Assembly (NCBI RefSeq): GCF_017876095.1
Contig: NZ_JAGINM010000004.1
Location: 366,075 to 430,074, forward strand
Direction of reading: 5' to 3'
From: Azospirillum agricola
GTDB taxonomy: Bacteria; Pseudomonadota; Alphaproteobacteria; Azospirillales; Azospirillaceae
Length of the DNA stretch: 64,000 nt
Numbering within the stretch: position 1 is the first letter of the stretch; the number at the start of each line of letters is the position of its first letter. The position numbers and the translations under genes are program-made. Below, one piece after another: positions 8,001-14,865 of the stretch. A model generated the notes under the pieces. That model searched no databases. It was given only the letters and a program-made list of their open reading frames with translations, and was not told the origin of the DNA.

Positions 8001-9631
8001 AGCCCGGCGAGGGCGGGCAGCTGCCCGGCTTCAAGGTGACGGAGATGATCGCCAAGCTGCGCCACGCCACCCCCGGCGTGATGCTGATCAGCCCGCCGCC
8101 GCACCACGACATCTACTCGATCGAGGATCTGGCCCAGCTCATCTACGACCTGAAGCAGATCAATCCGGACGCGAAGGTGACGGTGAAGCTGGTGAGCCGG
8201 TCCGGCATCGGAACGATCGCCGCCGGCGTCGCCAAGGCCAACGCCGACATCATCCTGATCTCGGGCCACTCGGGCGGCACGGGCGCCAGCCCGCAGACCT
8301 CGATCAAGTTCGCCGGCCTGCCCTGGGAGATGGGCCTGTCGGAGGTGCATCAGGTCCTGACGCTGAACCGCCTGCGCCACCGCGTGCGTCTGCGCACCGA
8401 CGGCGGCCTGAAGACCGGCCGCGACATCGTCATCGCCGCCATGCTGGGTGCGGAAGAGTACGGCATCGGCACCGCCAGCCTGATCGCCATGGGCTGCATC
8501 ATGGTGCGCCAGTGCCACTCCAACACCTGCCCGGTCGGCGTCTGCGTGCAGGACGAGGCGCTGCGCGAGAAGTTCGTCGGCTCGCCGGAGAAGGTCGTCA
8601 ACCTGTTCACCTTCCTGGCGGAAGAGGTCCGCGAGATCCTGGCCAAGCTGGGCTTCCGCACGCTCAACGAGGTGATCGGCCGCACCGACCTGCTGCACCA
8701 GGTCAGCCGTGGCGCGGAGCATCTCGACGACCTCGACCTCAACCCGCTGCTGGCCCAGGTCGATCCCGGCGAGAACGCGCGCTACTGCACCCTCCAGGGC
8801 CGCAACGAGGTGCCGGACACGCTCGACGCCCGCATCGTCGCCGACGCCCGCCCGCTGTTCGAGGAGGGCGAGAAGATGCAGCTCGCCTACAACGCGCGGA
8901 ACACGCAGCGCGCCATCGGCACGCGGCTGTCCTCGATGATCACGCGGAAGTTCGGGATGTTCGGGCTCCAGCCCGGCCACATCACCGTCCGCCTGCGCGG
9001 CACCGCCGGCCAGTCGCTGGGCGCCTTCGCGGTGCAGGGCATCAAGCTGGAGGTGATGGGCGACGCCAACGACTATGTCGGCAAGGGCCTGTCGGGCGGC
9101 ATGATCGTGGTGCGCCCGCCGGTCAGCAGCCCGCTGCTGTCCAACGAGAACACCATCATCGGCAACACGGTGCTGTACGGCGCCACCGCCGGCAAGCTGT
9201 TCGCCGCCGGTCAGGCCGGTGAGCGGTTCGCGGTGCGCAACTCCGGCGCCACCGTGGTGGTGGAGGGCTGCGGCTCCAACGGCTGCGAGTACATGACCGG
9301 CGGCACGGCGGTGATCCTGGGCAGGGTCGGTGACAATTTCGGCGCCGGCATGACCGGGGGCATGGCCTACATCTACGACGCCGACGACCAGCTGCCGCTC
9401 TACATCAACGACGAGAGCGTCATCTTCCAGCGCATCGAGGTCACGCATTACGAGGCCCAGCTGCGCGGCCTGATCGAGGAGCACGTCGCGGAGACCCAGA
9501 GCCGCTTCGCCGCCGAGATCCTGAACGACTGGGAGCGCGAGCTGACCAAGTTCTGGCAGATCGTGCCGAAGGAGATGCTGAACCGTCTGGCCGTTCCGGT
9601 GACGCTGCCCAAGGCGATCCCGGCGGAGTGA
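5084..9631 (+). CDS. gltB: Glutamate synthase (NADPH) large subunit GltB precursor
   Basis: A 1515-residue alpha subunit precursor. Residues 1-36 are a propeptide; cleavage before Cys37 (in DACGVGF) frees the N-terminal nucleophile of the class II glutaminase domain, which releases ammonia from glutamine. Ammonia is channelled to the FMN-containing synthase domain, where it reacts with 2-oxoglutarate. The 3Fe-4S ligands are Cys1138, 1144 and 1149 (CIMVRQCHSNTC), which are mature positions 1102, 1108 and 1113 as in the A. brasilense crystal structure. The C-terminus is the glycine-rich beta-helix domain. The gene follows gltD on the same strand; GAAAGGG precedes the ATG. Length and motifs are complete, with no truncation. 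Confidence 0.99.
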   Translation: MTTELNQGEQFVADFRANAAALTTANAYNPEDEHDACGVGFIAAIDGKPRRSVVEKGIEALKAVWHRGAVDADGKTGDGAGIHVQVPQKFFKDHVRVIGHRAPDNNLAVGQVFLPRVSLDAQEACRCIVETEILGFGYYIYGWRQVPINVDIIGEKANATRPEIEQIIVGNTKGVSDEQFELDLYIIRNRIEKAVRGEQINDFYICSLSARSLIYKGMFLAEQLTTFYPDLTDERFESSFAIYHQRYSTNTFPTWPLAQPFRMLAHNGEINTLKGNVNWMKAHETRMEHPAFGAHMQDLKPIIGVGLSDSGAFDSVFEVMVRAGRTAPMVKMMLVPQALTSSKTTPDNHKALIAYCNSVMEPWDGPAALAMTDGRWVVGGMDRNGLRPMRYTITTDGLIIGGSETGMVKIDETQVVEKGRLGPGEMIAVDLLEGKLYHDRALKDHLSALKPWGQWVKNTTHLDELVKDAAQKGEPSEMDKAELRRRQMAFGLTMEDMELILHPMAEDGKEAIGSMGDDSPIAVLSDKYRGLHNFFRQNFSQVTNPPIDSLRERRVMSLKTRLGNLGNILDEDESQTRLLQLDSPVLTTAEFRAMRGYMGDTAAEIDATFPVDGGPDALRDALRRIRVETEDAVRGGASHVILTDEAMGAARAAIPAILATGAVHTHLIRSNLRTFTSLNVRTAECLDTHYYAVLIGVGATTVNAYLAQEAVAERHRRGLLGSLPLEKAMANVKKSIDDGLLKIMSKMGISVISSYRGGCNFEAIGLSRALVAEHFPAMVSRISGIGLNGIQKKVLEQHAVAYDNAVVALPVGGFYRFRKSGDRHGWEGGIIHTLQQAVTNDSYTTFKKYSEQVNKRPPMQLRDLLEFRSTKPAVPVDEVESITAIRKRFITPGMSMGALSPEAHGTLNVAMNRIGAKSDSGEGGEDPARFRPDKNGDNWNSAIKQVASGRFGVTAEYLNQCRELEIKVAQGAKPGEGGQLPGFKVTEMIAKLRHATPGVMLISPPPHHDIYSIEDLAQLIYDLKQINPDAKVTVKLVSRSGIGTIAAGVAKANADIILISGHSGGTGASPQTSIKFAGLPWEMGLSEVHQVLTLNRLRHRVRLRTDGGLKTGRDIVIAAMLGAEEYGIGTASLIAMGCIMVRQCHSNTCPVGVCVQDEALREKFVGSPEKVVNLFTFLAEEVREILAKLGFRTLNEVIGRTDLLHQVSRGAEHLDDLDLNPLLAQVDPGENARYCTLQGRNEVPDTLDARIVADARPLFEEGEKMQLAYNARNTQRAIGTRLSSMITRKFGMFGLQPGHITVRLRGTAGQSLGAFAVQGIKLEVMGDANDYVGKGLSGGMIVVRPPVSSPLLSNENTIIGNTVLYGATAGKLFAAGQAGERFAVRNSGATVVVEGCGSNGCEYMTGGTAVILGRVGDNFGAGMTGGMAYIYDADDQLPLYINDESVIFQRIEVTHYEAQLRGLIEEHVAETQSRFAAEILNDWERELTKFWQIVPKEMLNRLAVPVTLPKAIPAE

Positions 9632-9643
9632 CGGCCCGTCTGC

Positions 9644-9673
9644 AAGCCCCTCTCCTCCTGCGGGAGAGGGCTT
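9644..9673 (+). repeat. Hairpin just after gltB
   Basis: AAGCCC-TCTCC and GGAGAGGGCTT pair over 11 positions with one bulged C and a short loop, 12 bases after the gltB stop. There is no T tract. It probably protects the 3' end or adds to the terminator 40 bases downstream. Confidence 0.6.
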
Positions 9674-9714
9674 CGGACGGCCTTTCGCGAAGACTTCCAC
9701 CAAGACTTCCACAG

Positions 9715-9746
9715 GGGCGGTCCCATCCGGGCCGCCCTTTCTCTTT
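9715..9746 (+). terminator. Rho-independent terminator of gltDB
   Basis: GGGCGG-T-CCC pairs with GGG-CCGCCC (one bulge, 4-base loop) and is followed by a T-rich run interrupted by C. It lies about 85 bases past gltB and ends the operon before the GNAT gene. Confidence 0.8.
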
Positions 9747-9877
9747 GGGCGCACTCCCGGCTCCCATCGCGACCAATGGACCGTTCGCCTATTTCCGCAT
9801 TCCGGAATATTCTGGTGTGTGGATGGTTGATGCAGGCGGACCCGACCACCGCCCCGCAACCGACGAAAGGAGGGCGC

Positions 9878-10333
9878 ATGCCGGCAGGCGACGGCTTTCG
9901 CATCGTGATCCGCATGGCCCGCGCGACCGACGCGCCGCGCTGCGCCGAGATCTTCCTCCACGGCCGCCGCACGGCGTTCTCCTGGCATCCGGCCGACCGC
10001 TTCGGCCTCGACGACTATTACGATTGCGTCCAGGAGGACGAGGTGATGGTCGCCGAGGTGGACGGGCTGGTCGTCGGCTTCGTGTCGATCGACGAATCGG
10101 AACGCTTCATCCACAACCTGTTCATCGACGCCGCCTGGCACAAGCGCGGCATCGGCTCCGCCCTGCTGCGCGAGGCGCTGGCCCTGCTGCAAGGCTCCGC
10201 CCAGCTCGCCTGCGCGGCGCGCAACGCGGCGGCCCGCGCCTTCTACGAGCACAAGGGCTGGACGCCGGTCCCGCCTCCCCCCTCGGACCATCCCGAACCG
10301 CTGGTGCTCTACCGGATGTCGCGGGCGGGCTAG
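9878..10333 (+). CDS. GNAT family N-acetyltransferase
   Basis: A 151-residue acetyltransferase of the GCN5 fold. It begins with the usual first strand (RIVIRMARATDAPRCAEIF), has the central strand EVMVAEVDGLVVGFVSID, and the acetyl-CoA pyrophosphate loop HKRGIGSALLREAL at about residues 87-100. The C-terminal NAAARAFYEHKGW is the typical end of the fold. The frame is open further upstream, but the ATG at 9878 is preceded by AAGGAGG and gives the expected domain boundary. The acceptor substrate cannot be predicted. The gene stands alone after the gltB terminator. Confidence 0.85.
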   Translation: MPAGDGFRIVIRMARATDAPRCAEIFLHGRRTAFSWHPADRFGLDDYYDCVQEDEVMVAEVDGLVVGFVSIDESERFIHNLFIDAAWHKRGIGSALLREALALLQGSAQLACAARNAAARAFYEHKGWTPVPPPPSDHPEPLVLYRMSRAG

Positions 10334-10431
10334 AGCGCGGCCGGTTCGGGCGTTTCCCAGGATGCCCGCGGTCGCGCCCGTGCTAGAAGGAACCGGCACC
10401 CGGCACATCACCCGCGCGCAGGAGAAGCGTC

Positions 10432-11940
10432 ATAGCGACCATCGCCGAAGCGCTGAATCTGGCACTCGACCACCACCGGCAGGGACGGATGGAGGAGGCG
10501 GGCATTCTCTACGGCCGCATCCTCGACGCCGACCCGGACCAGCCCGACGCCCTGCACCTGCTTGGCCTGCTGCGTGCCCAGCAGGGACACCCCGCGCAGG
10601 CGCTGGAGCTGGTGGACCGGGCGCTGGCCCTGCGCGGCGACCGCGCGGCGTTCCACGTCAACCGCGCCAAGCTGGCCCTGGTCCTGGGCCGCCCCCAGGA
10701 GGCCGGCCACGGCCTGCGCCGCGCCCTGGCCCTGGACCCGGCGGCGCCGGACGCCTGGGAGCAGGCGGCCTCCCTCGCGGAGCGCGGCATCGATCCGCCA
10801 TGGGATCCGCCGTGGGATTGGCGACAGGCTCTCCGCCGCGCCGTCCGGCTGGGACGGCGGGATCTGGCGGCCCGGCTGGCGGCCCTGGGGCGGCAGCACG
10901 GCGACGCCATCCTGCTGGACGACGCCGTCGCCGCCGGAGCCTGCGACGCCGACACCTTCTACGCCCTGGGCAACGCCCGGCTCGATGCGGGCCGTCCGGC
11001 CCCGGCGGCCCGCGCCTACCGCGCGACCCTCTGCCTGCGGCCGGACGCCCACGCGGCCTTCTACAATCTGGGCGTGGCCGCCTTTTCCTCCAGGGATTTC
11101 GACAGCGCCGAGCGGGCCTTCGCGCGCGCCGGCACCGTCCGCCCGGACGACCTGCAAGCGCTCGACTACCGCGCCGTCGTCCTCCACGCCGCCCATCGGC
11201 TGTCCGAGGCGGCGGCCCAGACCGACCTGCTGCTCGACCGCAAGAACGCGCTGGCGCCCGCGGCACCGCCCCTGCCGGAGATGCCCAGCCATCCCGGCCG
11301 GCGCCGGCGCGACGTGATCGCCTTCAGCCTGTGGGGCGACCGGCCGGAATACACGCAGGGCGCCATCGAGAATGTCCGGCTGGCGCGGGAGCTTTATCCC
11401 GGCTGGATCTGCCGGATCTACCACGACGGCTCGGTGCCGGCCCCCGTTCTCGCCGCGCTGGACGCCGCCGGAGCGGAGCGGGTGGCGATGCCCGCGGGGA
11501 AAGCGGCGACTCAGGGAACCCTGTGGCGCTTTCTGGTGTCCGACGACCCCGACGTGGCGCGTTTCCTGTGCCGGGACGCCGATTCCCGGCTGAACCGCCG
11601 CGAGCGGGCCGCCGTGGACGAATGGCTGGCCTCGCCGCACCCCTTCCATGTGCTGCGCGACCATGTGCTGCACAGCGAGGTCATGCTGGCGGGGCTGTGG
11701 GGTGGTCTGGCCGGCCTACTGCCGCCGCTGCCGCCGCTGTTCGACACCCACACCGCGCGGGGAACCGACCGGCTGAGCGACCAGCGCTTCCTGCGCGACG
11801 TGATCTGGCCGCGCATCCGCACGCGCTGCCTCGTTCACGACAGCGCCCACCCCCGCCACGGCCGTCCCTTCCCCCCCGTGACCATCGAGTCGCGGTTCAC
11901 CTTCACCCATGTCGGGGCCAGCGTCCGGGTGGAGGGGTGA
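10432..11940 (+). CDS. TPR protein with a glycosyltransferase-like C-terminal domain; apparent ATA start
   Basis: About 502 residues. Roughly residues 1-240 are tetratricopeptide repeats (for example ILYGRILDADPDQPDALHLLGLL). The rest is a compact domain with FSLWGDRPEYTQGAIENVRLA, LYPGWICRIY, LWRFL and DADSRLNRRE; the acidic DAD plus the surrounding pattern resembles a nucleotide-sugar-dependent GT-A fold. Substrate unknown. The frame is open back to 10387 with no ATG, GTG or TTG before 10489, yet the sequence from 10432 on (IATIAEALNLALDHHRQGR) is an intact TPR helix and AGGAGAA lies about 6 bases before an ATA codon at 10432. I therefore place the start at that ATA; the first ATG at 10489 would cut the first repeat. 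Confidence is high for the gene and moderate for the start. Confidence 0.8.
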   Translation: MATIAEALNLALDHHRQGRMEEAGILYGRILDADPDQPDALHLLGLLRAQQGHPAQALELVDRALALRGDRAAFHVNRAKLALVLGRPQEAGHGLRRALALDPAAPDAWEQAASLAERGIDPPWDPPWDWRQALRRAVRLGRRDLAARLAALGRQHGDAILLDDAVAAGACDADTFYALGNARLDAGRPAPAARAYRATLCLRPDAHAAFYNLGVAAFSSRDFDSAERAFARAGTVRPDDLQALDYRAVVLHAAHRLSEAAAQTDLLLDRKNALAPAAPPLPEMPSHPGRRRRDVIAFSLWGDRPEYTQGAIENVRLARELYPGWICRIYHDGSVPAPVLAALDAAGAERVAMPAGKAATQGTLWRFLVSDDPDVARFLCRDADSRLNRRERAAVDEWLASPHPFHVLRDHVLHSEVMLAGLWGGLAGLLPPLPPLFDTHTARGTDRLSDQRFLRDVIWPRIRTRCLVHDSAHPRHGRPFPPVTIESRFTFTHVGASVRVEG

Positions 11941-12101
11941 AGGTCGTGGCCGGCCGGGCCTGAAGCCGCGATCGAAACCGCGATTCGGGGACCGGGCGCG
12001 ACGCTCCGGCCGATGGGGGCGGTCATCCCCCGAACGGACGAGCGCCCACCCCGCCGCCCGGGCTGTTTTCCTTTGCTGCGTTGCGCTACAGTCCCGCCGC
12101 C

Positions 12102-12770
12102 ATGAGGACCCTGTACCACCACCCGCTCCACACGCTGTCGCGAATCGCCCGCGTGATGCTGGCCGAGAAGGGCCTGCCCTTCGATCCGGTGATCGAGAAG
12201 CCGTGGGAGCGGCGCACCGACTTCCTCAAGCTGAACCCCTCCGGCGAGGTCCCGGTCCTGGTCGAGGAGGACGGCACCATCGTCGCCGGCGGGCTGGCGG
12301 TGGTCGAGTATCTGGAGGAAGCCTACCCCGACGTGGTCCTGCTGCCGCGCGAGATCGCCCACCGGGCCGAGGTGCGGCGGCTGGTCGACTGGTTCACCCG
12401 CAAGTTCGAGCGCGAGGTGACCGAGAATCTCGTCGGCGAGAAGCTGATCAAGCGGCTGTCCGGCGAGGGCCACCCCTTCGCCCCGGCGATCCGCGCCGGG
12501 CTGGCGAACATCCACTACCACCTCGACTACATCGCCTTCCTGTCGGAGCGGCGCCCCTGGCTGGCCGGGCCGAGCTTCACGCTGGCCGACATCGCGGCGG
12601 CGGCGGAACTCTCCTGCCTCGACTACATCGACAATGTGCCGTGGGACCGGCACGGCGAGGCCAAGGACTGGTATGCCCGCATCAAGTCACGGCCCAGCTT
12701 CCGCGCCCTGCTGGCCGACAACATCACCGGCAGCCCGCCGCCCAGGCATTACGCCGACCTGGATTTCTGA
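12102..12770 (+). CDS. fzlA: FzlA-like FtsZ-binding glutathione-S-transferase-fold protein
   Basis: A 222-residue protein with a thioredoxin-like N-terminal half (MRTLYHHPLHTLSRIARVML, LNPSGEVPVLVEEDGTI) and an all-helical C-terminal half, the GST fold. In alphaproteobacteria FzlA binds and curves FtsZ filaments and couples them to septal wall synthesis; it has no known transferase activity. The opening KPWERR segment and the last residues PPPRHYADLDF fit the FzlA branch, whose conserved C-terminal tail matters for division. I chose the ATG at 12102 because it begins the first beta strand; a -10-like GCTACAGT lies about 14 bases upstream, suggesting a very short leader. Neighbours give no extra support. 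Confidence 0.75.
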   Translation: MRTLYHHPLHTLSRIARVMLAEKGLPFDPVIEKPWERRTDFLKLNPSGEVPVLVEEDGTIVAGGLAVVEYLEEAYPDVVLLPREIAHRAEVRRLVDWFTRKFEREVTENLVGEKLIKRLSGEGHPFAPAIRAGLANIHYHLDYIAFLSERRPWLAGPSFTLADIAAAAELSCLDYIDNVPWDRHGEAKDWYARIKSRPSFRALLADNITGSPPPRHYADLDF

Positions 12771-12887
12771 CCGGGGGGCTCGGCGGATCGGCGGGTCGGC
12801 GGTTCGTCCGTCTCCCATTCAGACGATGGACCGGCGTCGCGTATCAGGCTTAACTGAGGGCAAACAACCCCTTGGGAGAGCCTCCAA

Positions 12888-14516
12888 ATGCGTCGTCCGT
12901 CCGTCCGTCCCCTCACACCCGGCGCGCTCGCCGGCGGCCTGTTCGTCCTGGTCGCCGCCGCCTGGACTCCGGTCCGGGCCGAGGTGCCCGTGGTCGATGA
13001 CGCCGGCGCCCGCGCCCTCGCCGCCACGCTGAAGAGCGGCCTCAACCGCTGGTTCCCCGCCGCCACCGAGGACAGCGAGGGCATCGGCTTCGAGTGGGAG
13101 GGCGAGCCCACCGTCAAGCCGGCCGGCGACCATTACGACGTCGCCCTGCCCCGCCTGTCGGCGGAGGGTCCCGAGGGCACGCGGATCGAGGTCGGCACCG
13201 TCCTGCTGACCGTCACGCCGCGCGACGCCGGCCAGTTCGGCATCGCCGTCACCCTGCCCGGCAGGATCGCCGTCCAGCAATACGACGAGGAGGAGGACGA
13301 TTACGCCGAGGCCGCCACCGTCACGCTGGGGCGCCAGAACTTCACCGGCACCTGGTCGGCCCCGCTGGAGACCCTGCTGACGGTCGACGCCGCCTACAAC
13401 GACGTCACGGTCATCAGCCCGGACGGCAAGGGCAGCATCGCCATCGGCTCCCTGACCATGGCCCAGGACCTGAAGCCCGACGGCGCCACCACCTGGAGCG
13501 GCCCGGCCGCCATCGCCATCGGCGGCGTGGTCGGGCTGGACGAGAAGAAGCGTGAGATGTTCAAGCTCGGCGGGCTCGCCATCGAGAACAGCTACGTCCG
13601 CGCCGACCTCGCCAAGATCGGCGCCCTCCAGAAGCTGTCGCAGCAGCTCGCCGCCAGCGGCAAGACCCCGACCTCGGCCGAGGTGCTGCCCATGCTGCGC
13701 GGCCTGATCGGCAGCGCCACCGGCAAGCTGCGGCTGACCGGCCTGTCGGCGACCGACAGCTCGGACGGCTCCACCGTCACGCTCGGCCAGCTCGCCTTCC
13801 AGGGCGGCGTCACGGATCTCGACCAGGGCTTCGCCACCGCCAGCTTCGGGCTGGAGGCGCGCGACTTCGCCATGACGCCCTCGCCGGCCCCGTCGGCCTT
13901 CACGCCCAAGGCGGTCGATGTCCAGCTCTCGCTCGCCAAGCTGCCCACCACCGCGCTGTGGCAGACCTTCAGCGACCTGATCGTCGCCGCCGAGGCCGAA
14001 CAGAAGGCCGCCGCCGAACCGCCCAAGAAGGGCGCCAAGGGCAAGCAGCCGCCGGCCGCCCCGGCGCCGGCCGCCGCCGATGTCGCCATGCAGAAGGCGA
14101 TGGCCGCCCTGATCGAGGCGGGCAGCGAGCTGCGGCTCGACAAGCTGGCGGTCGACACGCCGGCCACCGCCGGCAGCGCCACCGGCGCGCTGCGCGTCGC
14201 CCCCCAGTCGCCCTTCGGCGTCACCGGCGGGACGGTCGTGCTGCTGAAGGGGCTGGACGCCGCCGTCAAGGCCTTGCAGCCGGCCCCCGGCGCCAAGCCC
14301 GACAAGGAGACCCAGGACGTCCTCGGCATGATCGGCATGCTCCAGGCGATGGGGCAGGTCAGCCAGGATCCGGGCGGCGCCGAGGTCCGCAGCTACAAGA
14401 TCGACGTGACCGAGACCGGCCAGCTCCTGCTGAACGGCGCCGACATGGCGCCGCTGCTGGCCGGCGGCGCCGAACCGGCCCCGGCCGAGCCGCCCAAGAA
14501 GGCCCCCAAGAAGTAA
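12888..14516 (+). CDS. Secreted protein of unknown function (542 aa)
   Basis: The ATG at 12888 has GGGAGAG about 10 bases upstream. Residues 1-31 form a clear signal peptide (arginine-rich start, hydrophobic core, cleavage after VRA), so the protein is exported. The body alternates short beta-strand segments such as TRIEVGTVLLTVTPRDAGQF and SFGLEARDFAM, suggesting a long repetitive beta structure like the AsmA/DUF945/DUF2125 group of envelope proteins; that is only a resemblance. A low-complexity stretch rich in Ala, Pro and Lys lies at about residues 370-400 and the C-terminus is PAEPPKKAPKK. No catalytic motif is seen. It lies between fzlA and htpG, and a palindromic repeat follows it. Confidence 0.75.
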   Translation: MRRPSVRPLTPGALAGGLFVLVAAAWTPVRAEVPVVDDAGARALAATLKSGLNRWFPAATEDSEGIGFEWEGEPTVKPAGDHYDVALPRLSAEGPEGTRIEVGTVLLTVTPRDAGQFGIAVTLPGRIAVQQYDEEEDDYAEAATVTLGRQNFTGTWSAPLETLLTVDAAYNDVTVISPDGKGSIAIGSLTMAQDLKPDGATTWSGPAAIAIGGVVGLDEKKREMFKLGGLAIENSYVRADLAKIGALQKLSQQLAASGKTPTSAEVLPMLRGLIGSATGKLRLTGLSATDSSDGSTVTLGQLAFQGGVTDLDQGFATASFGLEARDFAMTPSPAPSAFTPKAVDVQLSLAKLPTTALWQTFSDLIVAAEAEQKAAAEPPKKGAKGKQPPAAPAPAAADVAMQKAMAALIEAGSELRLDKLAVDTPATAGSATGALRVAPQSPFGVTGGTVVLLKGLDAAVKALQPAPGAKPDKETQDVLGMIGMLQAMGQVSQDPGGAEVRSYKIDVTETGQLLLNGADMAPLLAGGAEPAPAEPPKKAPKK

Positions 14517-14555
14517 AGGGACGGGTCAAGCAACCGCCCTCCTTTCCCATCCGCC

Positions 14556-14642
14556 ATGCCCGGCCTCGAGCCGGGCATCCACGCGCAAACTCCCGACACC
14601 CATGGCGGTACGCCCGTGGATGACCGGGCCAAGCCCGGTCAT
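14556..14642. repeat. Pair of inverted REP-like palindromes
   Basis: The first element is ATGCCCGGC/GCCGGGCAT (9-bp stem, 5-base loop, 14556-14578) followed by CCACG. The second is CGTGG followed by ATGACCGGGC/GCCCGGTCAT (10-bp stem, CAA loop, 14620-14642). The two face each other through their CCACG/CGTGG flanks, the layout of a bacterial interspersed mosaic element. Such palindromes are dispersed between genes in many alphaproteobacteria. It lies in the 349-base gap between the secreted protein and htpG, which holds no gene. Confidence 0.8.
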
Positions 14643-14724
14643 GACCTGGTCGGGGGAGCTGGCGCGCTGTTTCCGTGCGTCTCCCGGCCCAGCCGGACAC
14701 TTCGCTTCACCAGCGCCGCGCAAC

Positions 14725-14760
14725 CACGACGGGACGGGAAAACATCCCCGTCCCGTCGTG
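14725..14760. repeat. Perfect 14-bp inverted repeat upstream of htpG
   Basis: Positions 14725-14738 (CACGACGGGACGGG) pair perfectly with 14747-14760 around an 8-base AT-rich loop. It lies 26 bases before the candidate htpG promoter, so it could end incoming transcription, although no T run follows, or act as an operator. Confidence 0.7.
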
Positions 14761-14786
14761 CGCGCGGTGTTTCTGCGCCCATGCCT

Positions 14787-14816
14787 CTTGAACCGGAGGG
14801 GTGCTCTCGCCTATCT
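14787..14816 (+). promoter_or_regulatory. RpoH-type heat-shock promoter of htpG
   Basis: CTTGAA (14787-14792), 17 bases, then CCTATCT (14810-14816) resembles the alphaproteobacterial sigma-32 consensus (CTTGAA and CYTAT-type boxes). Transcription would start near 14823, giving a leader of about 43 bases. rpoH itself is encoded at 35724. Confidence 0.6.
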
Positions 14817-14865
14817 CCGCCGTTCAAACGCTTCACCACGACAAGACACGGACGAAGGTGCCCCC

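Noticed and set aside
3464..10411. A 2315-codon open frame on the minus strand across gltD-gltB
   Set aside because: It is antisense to two certain genes, has biased composition rich in Gly, Ala, Arg, Asp and His, and no domains. It is a by-product of high GC in third codon positions.
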